Shown here: piece after piece, positions 18,170-27,370 of the stretch
Position numbering within the stretch: position 1 is the stretch's first letter
How the letters are laid out: each line of letters opens with the position of its first letter
NCBI GenBank assembly: GCA_031253985.1
Contig: JAIRVH010000099.1
Coordinates: 1 to 64,000, forward strand
Origin: Sphingobacterium sp.
GTDB lineage: Bacteria > Bacteroidota > Bacteroidia > Sphingobacteriales > Sphingobacteriaceae
Direction: 5' to 3'
DNA: 64,000 nt
Translations under genes and position numbers: made by a program
Notes under the pieces: generated by a model
Databases searched by the model: none
What the model saw: only the letters and a program-made list of their open reading frames with translations
What the model was told of the DNA's origin: nothing

Positions 18170-19432
18170 ATGCGCTATTTTAAAGTAATTCTAGTTTGTC
18201 CAATAGCCATGTCACTATTGATGCTTTTTAATCTGGCAAAAGCACAGACAGTCAGTAATTTGGATTATTTCATCAGAAACGCCCAACTCAATAGCCCACT
18301 ATTAACAGACTACAATAACCAAATTCTTTCCACACGCATTGATAGCCTAAAACTAAGCGCTACCTATGGATTTATTGTCACTGCAGAAAGTAATGCCAGC
18401 TATGCTCCCAGTAGCAAAGGCTGGGGCTATGACAACGCGTTAACGAATGGCCAATCCATCTTTGCTGGCGTCCGTATATCACGAGAATTTATCACACGAA
18501 GTAATCTAGCCACAAGACTCAATGCCTATAAAAGTAGTATCGCTCAAGTTGCAACACAGAAAGATATTGCAGTTCAAACATTAAATAGACAGATTACAGA
18601 TCAATACATCGCTACTTATACCAGTCAAAAGCACATGGACCTGAGTACTGAAATTATAGCTTTACTCGCCAAAGAAGATTTAATACTACGAAAATTGACA
18701 CAGCATGCGGCTTTTAAACAAACGGATTATCTTTCCTTTAAAGTTACCTTACAGCAAAATCAGCTCGCATTACAACAACAAACTGCAGATTGGCAGAATA
18801 ACTATGCCTTGCTCAATTATTTGTCGGGAATTATCGACACCAGCTTTCATGAACTTAATCCTCCGGATATGGGTGAAATATCCTTTTTTCCCGATTTTAA
18901 AGAAAGTGTGTATACAACCTCCTTTCAAGCTGACAGTACAAAACTGGCTAATGATGCGAAAGTTATTGAATACGATTACAAGCCAAAGGTAAATGTCTTT
19001 TCCGACGGTGGCTATCAATCATCGCTTAACCATACCCCATTTAAAAATTTTGGTGCTAGTATAGGTATTTCAGTCTCTTTACCCATCTATAACGGACATC
19101 AGAAACAGCTCCTCTTACAGCAAAATAACCTTGCCTTACAAAGCCGAAAAAAATACCTGGAACAAACGCAGCATCAGTATCAACAGGAGGTATTTAATCT
19201 ACAAAATCAGGCTAAACTGTATAATAGCATGTTGGGCACGGCAACACAGCAAATTGAATATGCGACAACCTTAGTTGCTGCCAATGCTAAACAGTTACCC
19301 ACTGGGGATGTGAAAATGGTCGATTTCATTCTGTCCATTAATAATCTTCTCAACCTAAAAGCAAATATCATTCAATATAACAATGCATTGTATACACTTA
19401 AAAATCAGATGAAATATCTCATCATTCAATAA
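18170..19432 (+). CDS. TolC-family outer membrane efflux protein
   Basis: 420 aa. The signal peptide ends in LAKAQ and is followed by two long helical OEP repeats with the heptad character of the TolC alpha-barrel (RLNAYKSSIAQV and QHQYQQEVFNLQNQAKL). It is the outer membrane channel of the tripartite pump and is first in the operon; the adaptor begins 2 bp after its stop. The order outer membrane protein - adaptor - permease is common in Bacteroidota. Confidence 0.85.
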   Translation: MRYFKVILVCPIAMSLLMLFNLAKAQTVSNLDYFIRNAQLNSPLLTDYNNQILSTRIDSLKLSATYGFIVTAESNASYAPSSKGWGYDNALTNGQSIFAGVRISREFITRSNLATRLNAYKSSIAQVATQKDIAVQTLNRQITDQYIATYTSQKHMDLSTEIIALLAKEDLILRKLTQHAAFKQTDYLSFKVTLQQNQLALQQQTADWQNNYALLNYLSGIIDTSFHELNPPDMGEISFFPDFKESVYTTSFQADSTKLANDAKVIEYDYKPKVNVFSDGGYQSSLNHTPFKNFGASIGISVSLPIYNGHQKQLLLQQNNLALQSRKKYLEQTQHQYQQEVFNLQNQAKLYNSMLGTATQQIEYATTLVAANAKQLPTGDVKMVDFILSINNLLNLKANIIQYNNALYTLKNQMKYLIIQ

Positions 19433-19434
19433 TT

Positions 19435-20367
19435 ATGAAACTTCTCATCGCCATAGTCATATGCTCTTATTTGCTACTTTCTTGTCGTTCAGAAAATAGT
19501 GAAACGGCTAACGCGTCTGATCAGATTACAAAACCAGCAACCGAAGTCGACATTGCGTTCCCGTCAGATACAGCCAAGCTCGCCAATATCATTACACTTA
19601 ATGCGACAGCATCCTATTTACTAAAGTCAGATGTAAAAGCCAATACCAATGGATATATCACAAAGATAACGATCAAAATGGCTGATCCGGTCAGTAAGGG
19701 CATGCTGCTATTTGCTTTGGAAACAAAAGAAGCGAGGGCCCTGGGCAATACGATCAATAAATTGGATCAGTCGTTTCATTTCAACGGCAACGCAAATGTA
19801 ATAAGTCCTGCAACAGGTTATGTTGCTATGCTTAATCACCAAATCGGAGACTACGTTCAAGATGGCGAGATTTTGGCAACGATAACTGATGCAAATAGTT
19901 TCGGCTTTGTGGTCGACGTCCCTTACGAATACCTCCAGATTGTGAAAAATAAAAAAGTACTACCCATTACCTTACCAGATGGTATTGTTCTACAAGGTAC
20001 CATTGCCAAGGTTATGCCCACTGTGGATACAATCTCCCAAACGGTAAAAATTTTATTGAAAGTCTCTGCCAATGACATTCCAGAGAATCTTATCGGTACA
20101 ATTAGCTTCTCAAAAAATTTAGATTATGGCCTTTCTGTTCCCAAGATGGCGGTATTGAGTGACGAAGGACAGACTTCTTTCTGGGTAATGAAGCTGATTA
20201 ACGATTCCACTGCCGTAAAAACAATCATTGAAAAAGGTATTGAAACGGATAAATTCATTCAGGTAAAATCTGGCGATTTAACAACAAAAGACCCGGTGTT
20301 AATATCAGGAAATTTCGGCTTGAGCGATACAGCTGCAGTATATATCTCAAAATCTAAAAAACGGTAA
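19435..20367 (+). CDS. RND efflux periplasmic adaptor (membrane fusion protein)
   Basis: 310 aa lipoprotein; the signal ends in LLSC with Cys at about residue 17. A biotinyl-lipoyl-like half-motif is seen around SDVKANTNGYITKITIKMADPVSKG and again at SPATGYVAMLNHQIGDYVQDGE. The alpha-hairpin between the halves is very short, and a beta-barrel domain and membrane-proximal domain follow. This shortened hairpin resembles heavy-metal or small-molecule adaptor types more than AcrA. It links the TolC-like channel and the RND pump. Confidence 0.83.
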   Translation: MKLLIAIVICSYLLLSCRSENSETANASDQITKPATEVDIAFPSDTAKLANIITLNATASYLLKSDVKANTNGYITKITIKMADPVSKGMLLFALETKEARALGNTINKLDQSFHFNGNANVISPATGYVAMLNHQIGDYVQDGEILATITDANSFGFVVDVPYEYLQIVKNKKVLPITLPDGIVLQGTIAKVMPTVDTISQTVKILLKVSANDIPENLIGTISFSKNLDYGLSVPKMAVLSDEGQTSFWVMKLINDSTAVKTIIEKGIETDKFIQVKSGDLTTKDPVLISGNFGLSDTAAVYISKSKKR

Positions 20368-20405
20368 AACCAACAGGACCTTGGATTCCTCAAAATCATT
20401 TTCTC

Positions 20406-23400
20406 ATGAAAAAGACCTTTTTTGTCACTTTTAAAGTTCCACTGCTAGTCACCATCCTTCTTGTCATTATGGGCGGTATCTATGCCTATTCCAAGATCCA
20501 TGCCGCACTATTCCCAGAGATCACTTTCCCAAAAATAAAAATCATAGCAGATGTCGGGCAACAGCCCATTGACCAGATGACTGTTGGTGTAACCAAAATA
20601 CTGGAAGATGCAATCAAAAAGGTCCCTGATTTGCAATTACTCAAAAGCACGACCAGTAGAGGAAGTTGCGAAATATCGGCTTTCATGTCCTGGGAGACGA
20701 ATATTGATCTTGCTAAACAACAGATAGAAAGTAGCATCAACCAGATACGAAATCAATTGCCTAATGATATAAACATTACGGTAGAAAAAATGAATCCTGC
20801 TATTTTACCGGTCATCGGATATTCATTAAACTCGAATGCGCTCGATCCAATTGAGCTAAAGCAACTCGCATTATATACCATTAAACCATTTCTTTCGCAA
20901 GTCCCCGGAGTCAGTGAGGTACGTATCATTGGTGGTCAGGACAAAGAATATCGGGTATTGATGAATCAACAGGTCATGGCCCGGCTGGGCATCACTTCAA
21001 GCAAAATAGAACAAGCCATCAATAATACAAATTTCATCAAATCCAATGGCTACTCTGCTGATTTCCGTTTTCTATATCTCACGTTGACCGATGCTCAAAT
21101 ACGCAATGAAGCTCAATTGCAAAACTTGGTTATCAGCAACAATGGCAATCGTATCGTTAAGCTAGGCGATATCGCCCAAATCATGGTACACCAAGCCAAG
21201 CAGTACATGAAAGTAAATGCGAATGGTCAGGAAAGTATTTTACTCGCAGTTGTTCAACAACCTAATGCCAATGTTGTCGATTTGACCGCCGCAATGGAGG
21301 CGAAAATTAGTGAGCTGCAAAAAACATTACCAAAAGACCTCACATTAAAACCTTACTATGTTCAGGCAGATTTTGTGAAAGATTCAATAAAAAGCGTAAC
21401 GGATGCCTTATGGATTGGACTATTATTGGCAATTGCCGTAGCGGTTATTTTCTTGCGTTCCTGGAAAGCAAGCCTCGTTATACTAATAACTATTCCGATA
21501 ACACTGGCGCTTACGATTTTATTGCTTTACACGATGGGGCAAACCTTTAATATCATGACATTAGGAGCCATTGCAGCAGCTATCGGACTTATTATCGATG
21601 ATGCCATTGTCGTTGTGGAGCAAATACACCGTACACACGAAGAACATCCGGAAGAAACGGCTACGACACTGGTACAAAAAGCTATAAATTATTTGCTAAA
21701 AGCCATGATCGGATCATCGCTGAGTACCATCGTGATATTTCTGCCATTTATGTTAATGAGTGGCGTAGCAGGAGCTTACTTCAAGGTTATGACGGATACC
21801 ATGATCTTAACACTCCTATGTTCCTTTTTTGCAAGCTCGGTTTTACTTCCTGTAATTTATCTCTTTTTTTCATCTCAGAAAAAAGACGCACGGCCCTCGC
21901 CGCATCATGACGTCAAAGAACGTAAATGGGTAGGATTCTTTCTAAAACATTCCTGGCTGAGCTATTCCTTCATCATCCTTTTAATACTTTGTACAATTTT
22001 AATCCTACCAAAGATTAGTACCGGTTTTCTACCCGAAATGGATGAAGGCAGTATCGTTCTGGATTATAACTCTCCTCCCGGCACCTCGTTGGAAGAAACA
22101 GACAGGGAGTTAAAACAAGTTGAAAAAATAATCACCGCCATACCTGAAGTCGAAGCCTATAGTCGGAGAACAGGAACACAAATGGGCTTTTTTATAACGG
22201 AACCCAATCGAGGCGATTACCTTATTCAACTAAAAAAACAGCGCAACAAAACAACCAATGAAATCACAGATGAAATACGAAATCGTATTGACGCATCAGG
22301 GCTGCCATTGACCGTAGACTTTGGACAAGTGATCGGTGATATGCTTGGTGATCTAATGAGCAGTGTCCAGCCGATAGAAATCAAAATCTTTGGAACAGAC
22401 CAAAAAACAATTCAAGTTTACGCAAAAAAAATAGCTGAAATCGTACAAAAGGTCAATGGTACTGCCGATGTATTTGACGGTATTATTATCGCGGGCCCGT
22501 CGATTATCATCAATCCCAAATTTCCAGTGCTGGCGCAGTACAATATCTCACTCGCTGATTTTCAAAGCCAGTTGCAGGCCAACTTAGATGGAAATGTTGT
22601 GGACAACATCTTTGATAAAGTACAATATACGCCAATCCGTCTACTTTACAATTCACGCACCAACCAATCTCTCAGCGACATCAACAACAGCATGATTGCC
22701 CTCCCAAATGGCATACTAAAGCCGTTGAGCGAATTTGCCAATGTTACAGTTACAGCTGGAACAGCAGAGATCAATAGAGAAGACCTTCAGTCATTAGGTA
22801 TTGTGACCGCGCGATTGGACAATGGGGATCTTGGCGGAACCATCCAGTCAATCCAGCAGCAAATCGATCAACAGATCAAATTGCCAACGGGTTATTCCAT
22901 AGTCTATGGCGGAGCCTATGCCGAACAGCAACAGTCTTTTGGCGAGTTATTGACAATTTTGCTCGTCTCCTGTTTATTGGTTTTTGCCGTTATGCTATTT
23001 CTATTTAGAAATTTTTTGCTTGCTCTTATCATCTTATTTATTTCAACATTGGGTATTTCCGGTGGGATTATACTTCTTTACCTCAGCAATACTCCGCTCA
23101 ATGTCGGCAGCTATACCGGCCTTATTATGATGGTCGGTATAATTGGGGAAAATGCTATTTTCACTTATCTGCAATTTCACGAAACCTTGGCGACCAAAAC
23201 AAAAACACAGTCAATAATTTACGCGATCAGCACACGGCTTCGGCCTAAACTCATGACTGCTATCGGTGCCATCATTGCACTTATGCCGCTGGCCCTCGGC
23301 ATCGGTACAGGAGCGCAGATGCATCAGCCACTGGCCATAGCTGTGATAGGCGGATTTATTGTTGCTTTACCGCTATTGCTTATCGTTTTCCCAACGTTAC

Positions 23401-23465
23401 TGAATAAAATCAAATTTCAACATGACGTAAAAAATAGAGCTATTTATCTTACTTTCCTAATTTAG
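20406..23465 (+). CDS. RND-superfamily efflux permease
   Basis: 1019 aa, full length. The first transmembrane helix is followed by two large periplasmic loops and two blocks of transmembrane helices. TM4 carries the proton-relay pair in GLIIDDAIVVVEQ (about residue 395), typical of the HAE-1/multidrug group. The second half carries FLFRNFLLALIILF and PLALGIGTG. Third gene of the tripartite operon. No regulator gene is linked, so the inducer is unknown. Substrate (drug, bile acid, metal) cannot be assigned from sequence alone. Confidence 0.88.
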   Translation: MKKTFFVTFKVPLLVTILLVIMGGIYAYSKIHAALFPEITFPKIKIIADVGQQPIDQMTVGVTKILEDAIKKVPDLQLLKSTTSRGSCEISAFMSWETNIDLAKQQIESSINQIRNQLPNDINITVEKMNPAILPVIGYSLNSNALDPIELKQLALYTIKPFLSQVPGVSEVRIIGGQDKEYRVLMNQQVMARLGITSSKIEQAINNTNFIKSNGYSADFRFLYLTLTDAQIRNEAQLQNLVISNNGNRIVKLGDIAQIMVHQAKQYMKVNANGQESILLAVVQQPNANVVDLTAAMEAKISELQKTLPKDLTLKPYYVQADFVKDSIKSVTDALWIGLLLAIAVAVIFLRSWKASLVILITIPITLALTILLLYTMGQTFNIMTLGAIAAAIGLIIDDAIVVVEQIHRTHEEHPEETATTLVQKAINYLLKAMIGSSLSTIVIFLPFMLMSGVAGAYFKVMTDTMILTLLCSFFASSVLLPVIYLFFSSQKKDARPSPHHDVKERKWVGFFLKHSWLSYSFIILLILCTILILPKISTGFLPEMDEGSIVLDYNSPPGTSLEETDRELKQVEKIITAIPEVEAYSRRTGTQMGFFITEPNRGDYLIQLKKQRNKTTNEITDEIRNRIDASGLPLTVDFGQVIGDMLGDLMSSVQPIEIKIFGTDQKTIQVYAKKIAEIVQKVNGTADVFDGIIIAGPSIIINPKFPVLAQYNISLADFQSQLQANLDGNVVDNIFDKVQYTPIRLLYNSRTNQSLSDINNSMIALPNGILKPLSEFANVTVTAGTAEINREDLQSLGIVTARLDNGDLGGTIQSIQQQIDQQIKLPTGYSIVYGGAYAEQQQSFGELLTILLVSCLLVFAVMLFLFRNFLLALIILFISTLGISGGIILLYLSNTPLNVGSYTGLIMMVGIIGENAIFTYLQFHETLATKTKTQSIIYAISTRLRPKLMTAIGAIIALMPLALGIGTGAQMHQPLAIAVIGGFIVALPLLLIVFPTLLNKIKFQHDVKNRAIYLTFLI

Positions 23466-23560
23466 TTACCCTTATATGACCAGTCTTTCATAAAAAAAGA
23501 ACGTGATTTTGACGTAATATTTAAGTAAATTGCCAATGGACATCGAATAAAAAAATTGAT

Positions 23561-24151
23561 ATGAATTCTTCACTGCTGGATGGAAACTATTGGGATGATC
23601 GTTATAAAAACAAAGAAACGGGTTGGGATATTGGGTACCCAGCCCCTGCTATCGTTAGCTACGCTGAAGAATCCATTGCCAAAAATGCGTCTATTTTAAT
23701 TCCCGGCTGTGGTAATGCGCATGAGGCGAGGGCTCTTCTCGATAAAGGATTCAGTCAAATTACATTACTTGATATCGCACCTACCTTGGTTGAAAAAGTC
23801 AGCAAAGAATTCGCTGGCAGCCCTCATCTCCAAATTGTATGTCAAGATTTTTTTCGGCACCAGGGCCAATACGACTAGATTATTGAACAGACCTTTTTTT
23901 GTGCACTCAATCCGTCATTACGCTGTAACTATGTACAGCAAATGCACTCCCTGCTTAAGCCTAATGGTATCCTTACAGGATTATTATTTAAACGGGAATT
24001 CGCTCAACAGGGGCCTCCTTTCGGTGGAAATCAAGCGGATTATCAGCAGCTATTCGAATCTCAGTTTGACATTTTACAGTTGACAGATTCTACCAATAGC
24101 ATTCCACAGAGACAAGGGAACGAACTATTTTTTGAACTACGAAAAAAATAG
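23561..24151 (+). pseudogene. TPMT-family SAM-dependent methyltransferase interrupted by an in-frame amber codon
   Basis: The 197-codon frame matches the thiopurine S-methyltransferase-like family. It has WDDRYKNKETGWDIGYPAP at the N-terminus, the SAM motif ILIPGCGNAHEA, and IIEQTFFCALNP after the core. A TAG at 23876-23878 sits where the family has Leu in the segment YD-L-IIEQTFFCAL. The frame is open on both sides with no shift, so a single base change (TTG to TAG) accounts for the break. The ORF track shows the halves as 23561-23878 and 23942-24151. The downstream half starts at an internal Met and lacks the SAM site, so neither piece is likely active. Sequencing error or readthrough cannot be excluded. 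Confidence 0.85.
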
Positions 24152-24155
24152 CAGC

Positions 24156-25688
24156 CTATGTCCGAGGCATGACCTGATAGGTTGGATCTTCCATGATATT
24201 GACCACCACAATACCCGCGGCATTTTTCAACAAGGAGCGACAGTCCTCACTGAGATGCCAAAGCTCTATTTTCTTCCCTTGTGCAGCATAGCGCTCGGTA
24301 ATTTTGTTAAGCGCATCTACAGCAGACATATCTGCGACCCGGCTTTCCTTAAAATCTAAAATAACCCGTTCGGGGTCTTCTAAAATATCAAATTTATCCA
24401 AAAAATTAGCTGTGGATCCGAAGAAAAGTGGGCCGTAGATTTCATAATGCTTAACACCGTCGGAATCCATGTATTTTCTTGCCCGAATACGCTTTGCATT
24501 ATCCCATGCAAATACGAGTGCAGCTATTACCACACCAACAAGCACCGCAAGTGCCAAATTATGGAGGACAACGGTAATTCCTGCAACAAGCATCCCAACA
24601 AAAATATCGGATTTCGGAAATTTATTAACAATACGTAAGCTCACCCATTGGAAAGTGCCGATCGCCACCATCATCATCACACCCACCAGGGCAGCCATTG
24701 GAATCTGCTCAATAAAAGGCGCTCCAACCAAAATAATCAAAAGGATTGTTATCGCACCAATAAACGAGGAGAGTCTTGTCCGCGCACCAGCATTTAAATT
24801 AACGAGTGTTTGGGCCACCATTGCACATCCGCCCATTCCCCCAAAAAAGCCATTGATTGTATTTGCTACACCTTGTGCCATAGATTCACGGTTCGCATTT
24901 CCTTTAGTCGCTGTAATTTCATCGACCATATTAAGTGTCAAAAGCGACTCCACAAGCCCCACTCCTGCCATCACCAATGAATACGGAAAAATCAGCTGCA
25001 ATGTTTCCCAGTTCCAAGGGACCATAGGCACTTGTAAATGCGGTAAAGTTCCACTGACAGACGCAATGTCGACGACTTTCTTCGTTGGAATACCCAATAG
25101 CGATACCAAGCCAAACACAATCAAAATGGCTACCAAGGAAGCAGGGATTGCCTTTGTGATGCGTGGAAATCCGATCACAATCAGCATCGTCAATAAAGTC
25201 AGTCCACCCATGATGTACAAAGTTGTTCCCGACATCCATTCCATCCCCTCTCCGGTATTCACTTTAAATTGGACCACCTGAGCCATAAATATGATAATGG
25301 CCAATCCATTTAAAAAACCATACATAACAGGCTGGGGAATTAAACGCACAAATTTTCCCCATTTAAAGAGTCCCACCAAAAATTGCAGAAGGCCAGCCAA
25401 TACGACTGCGGCAAAGAGATAATCGATTCCATGGCTTGCTGCTAATGCCATCAAAACTACCACGGTGGCCCCCGCACCGCCCGAGACCATTCCAGGCCTG
25501 CCACCTAGAACGGAAGTAACCAAACCCATTAAAAATGCAGCATAAAGCCCTGTCAAGGGTGATAGTCCAGCCAAGATCGCAAACGAAAGCGATTCTGGAA
25601 TCATGGTCATCGCAACCGTTAGTCCCGCAAACAATTCGTTCTTAAGATTAACCGATTTTATATTGAATATGTCAAAGGTATTGTTCAT
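24156..25688 (-). CDS. SulP-family inorganic anion transporter with STAS domain
   Basis: 510 aa. The transmembrane part opens with a SulP signature (NELFAGLTVAMTMIPESLSFAILAGLSPLTGLYAAF) and includes GGRPGMVSGGAGATVVV. The C-terminal STAS domain covers about residues 405-500 (VILDFKESRVADMSAVDAL). Likely sulfate or bicarbonate uptake. The first helices resemble the small Bacteroidota/cyanobacterial SulP group that includes BicA-like proteins, so the anion is open. Convergent with the broken methyltransferase with only 4 bp between the stop codons. Confidence 0.9.
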   Translation of the reverse strand: MNNTFDIFNIKSVNLKNELFAGLTVAMTMIPESLSFAILAGLSPLTGLYAAFLMGLVTSVLGGRPGMVSGGAGATVVVLMALAASHGIDYLFAAVVLAGLLQFLVGLFKWGKFVRLIPQPVMYGFLNGLAIIIFMAQVVQFKVNTGEGMEWMSGTTLYIMGGLTLLTMLIVIGFPRITKAIPASLVAILIVFGLVSLLGIPTKKVVDIASVSGTLPHLQVPMVPWNWETLQLIFPYSLVMAGVGLVESLLTLNMVDEITATKGNANRESMAQGVANTINGFFGGMGGCAMVAQTLVNLNAGARTRLSSFIGAITILLIILVGAPFIEQIPMAALVGVMMMVAIGTFQWVSLRIVNKFPKSDIFVGMLVAGITVVLHNLALAVLVGVVIAALVFAWDNAKRIRARKYMDSDGVKHYEIYGPLFFGSTANFLDKFDILEDPERVILDFKESRVADMSAVDALNKITERYAAQGKKIELWHLSEDCRSLLKNAAGIVVVNIMEDPTYQVMPRT

Positions 25689-25719
25689 TTCGAAATTACT
25701 TGAACGCGATAAAGTGCAG

Positions 25720-25727
25720 CAAAGGTA
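25720..25727 (-). promoter_or_regulatory. -7 promoter element of the SulP transporter gene
   Basis: Minus strand TACCTTTG matches TAnnTTTG about 32 bp before the start codon at 25688. No clear -33 box. Confidence 0.45.
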
Positions 25728-25751
25728 CTAATCACACAAACACTTTTATCC

Positions 25752-25759
25752 TATATTTG
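25752..25759 (+). promoter_or_regulatory. -7 promoter element of the DUF3943 gene
   Basis: TATATTTG matches TAnnTTTG about 31 bp before the ATG at 25791. Divergent from the SulP promoter 25 bp away. Confidence 0.45.
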
Positions 25760-25790
25760 TTATTCTTTACAGATTTTATCGCAAAACAGT

Positions 25791-27323
25791 ATGTTCATTT
25801 CGATCAAAAAACGCATCATCCCACATCATTATAACCTCTTTCTATTCGTCTGTTTGTTGCTCGTGCAGCTCGGATGTGTCGGGAGCAGTAGGGCCGCATT
25901 CCTTCTAGATAGCAATTCGCTAAGGACTTCAGATAGCCTATTTCGATCGAAACCTGCCGAAAAATATACCTTGCCCCACTACGGCCAACCACAAGCATGG
26001 AACAAACACCATATTGATGTCAAACAAACAGACAGCCTATTCGACTACCAAAAAAAGAATTTTTTGAGAGCGGGAATTGAATGGTTTTCAATTCAGGCCA
26101 TTCCAGCCTCAGTCAATTACTTCATCCGAAAAGATCCTGTTTCCCATATTTCTTTTAAAAACTTTTTTAGCCATTTAAAGTTGTCAGCCTGGACCTGGGA
26201 CGACAATCTTTTTGCAACAAACCAAATAGCACACCCTTATCACGGCCAGTTTTATTTCAATTCGTTTCGGTCCAATAACTATAGTTTTCTGCAATCAACA
26301 GCGGCAACCGTTGCCGGTAGCTATATCTGGGAAACTGCGGGTGAAACAGAACCGCCTTCTATCAACGATATCATCAATACAAGCTTTGGCGGTACGATTT
26401 TAGGTGAAATGACACATAGGTTATCGCATCATATTCTTTCCCGACCGAGTGTGACCAAAGGGCAGCGCAATAAAAAAGAGCTATTGGCCATGCTGATCAA
26501 TCCGATAAATGGCCTCAACCGTCTTCTCGATGGACGCTGGGGCGATAAGGCCAAAGGTGCCGTTATCGACAGTTCTTTGGTGCACACCGAAGTTGAATTG
26601 GGACTAAGACGCTTTGACGCCAAGGAACACGACATATTGAATAAAGGAAAAAATGACATATATGCACGTATCAAATTGATTTACACCAATGATGATTTGG
26701 ACAAAAAGAAACCATTTGATGACTTCTTCCTCAACCTAGAACTTGGATCAGATGACAGTTCCATCGTCAATGCGGTCAATGTCTATGCTTCGCTATATGG
26801 CAACCGTATTCTATCCAATTTAACAGGACGCCATCGTGGTATCGTGTCTGCTCATTTCGATTTCTTACGTAATGAAGCTTTTTACTATGGATCGCAAAGT
26901 ATCAACTATAATGTCTTTTCCAATTTCAATATCGGCAGCCGTACAAAGCTGACAACGATTCTTGGTGGCGGTCCAGTGGTATTAGCCGCTGTCCCCGATC
27001 CCTATCTACATTTTGGTGAAAGCCGCACCTACGACTATGGTCCTGGAGCGGATGTTCGAGTTTCAGCCACTTTGAGCACATTAAACCGCTTTAAATTTGG
27101 TGTAGACTATCGTGGTGGGTATTTTGTAACGATCAGCGGCAATAAGTCCCATCATTTTCTACATACGGCATCCACGAGCGCTTCCATGCGTATCTGGAAA
27201 AACTTTGGTGTCAACCTTTACTCCGGATACTTCAGATTGGAAGGTCATTATCAAGACCATAACAATGTGAATAAAGACTATCCTTTTGTCCGGATAGCAC
27301 TCGCCTACAACTCGGAATACTAA
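25791..27323 (+). CDS. DUF3943 domain-containing outer-membrane-associated protein
   Basis: 510 aa with an N-terminal signal region. The stretch SAWTWDDNLFATNQIAHPYHG, then FRSNNYSFLQS and WETAGETEPPSINDIINTSFGG, is the hallmark of DUF3943. The C-terminal half has alternating hydrophobic strands ending in VRIALAYNSEY, an outer-membrane beta-barrel pattern. Function is unknown; a structural outer membrane role is inferred. The stop codon is inside the stem of the bidirectional terminator it shares with the L,D-transpeptidase gene. Confidence 0.82.
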   Translation: MFISIKKRIIPHHYNLFLFVCLLLVQLGCVGSSRAAFLLDSNSLRTSDSLFRSKPAEKYTLPHYGQPQAWNKHHIDVKQTDSLFDYQKKNFLRAGIEWFSIQAIPASVNYFIRKDPVSHISFKNFFSHLKLSAWTWDDNLFATNQIAHPYHGQFYFNSFRSNNYSFLQSTAATVAGSYIWETAGETEPPSINDIINTSFGGTILGEMTHRLSHHILSRPSVTKGQRNKKELLAMLINPINGLNRLLDGRWGDKAKGAVIDSSLVHTEVELGLRRFDAKEHDILNKGKNDIYARIKLIYTNDDLDKKKPFDDFFLNLELGSDDSSIVNAVNVYASLYGNRILSNLTGRHRGIVSAHFDFLRNEAFYYGSQSINYNVFSNFNIGSRTKLTTILGGGPVVLAAVPDPYLHFGESRTYDYGPGADVRVSATLSTLNRFKFGVDYRGGYFVTISGNKSHHFLHTASTSASMRIWKNFGVNLYSGYFRLEGHYQDHNNVNKDYPFVRIALAYNSEY

Positions 27324-27370
27324 CTAATAAAAAAGGCTTAACGTATCGAGTTAAGCCTTTTTTATTAGTT
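27322..27370. terminator. Bidirectional terminator containing both flanking stop codons
   Basis: A 21-bp perfect inverted repeat (27322-27342 and 27350-27370, loop GTATCGA) with six A/T pairs in the middle. The stop of the DUF3943 gene (27321-27323) and that of the L,D-transpeptidase gene (27365-27367) lie in the two arms. Confidence 0.9.

Noticed and set aside
24469-25281. 270-aa plus-strand ORF
   Set aside because: Lies fully antisense to the intact SulP transporter gene, low complexity (Ile/Thr/Pro-rich), no start context or family.
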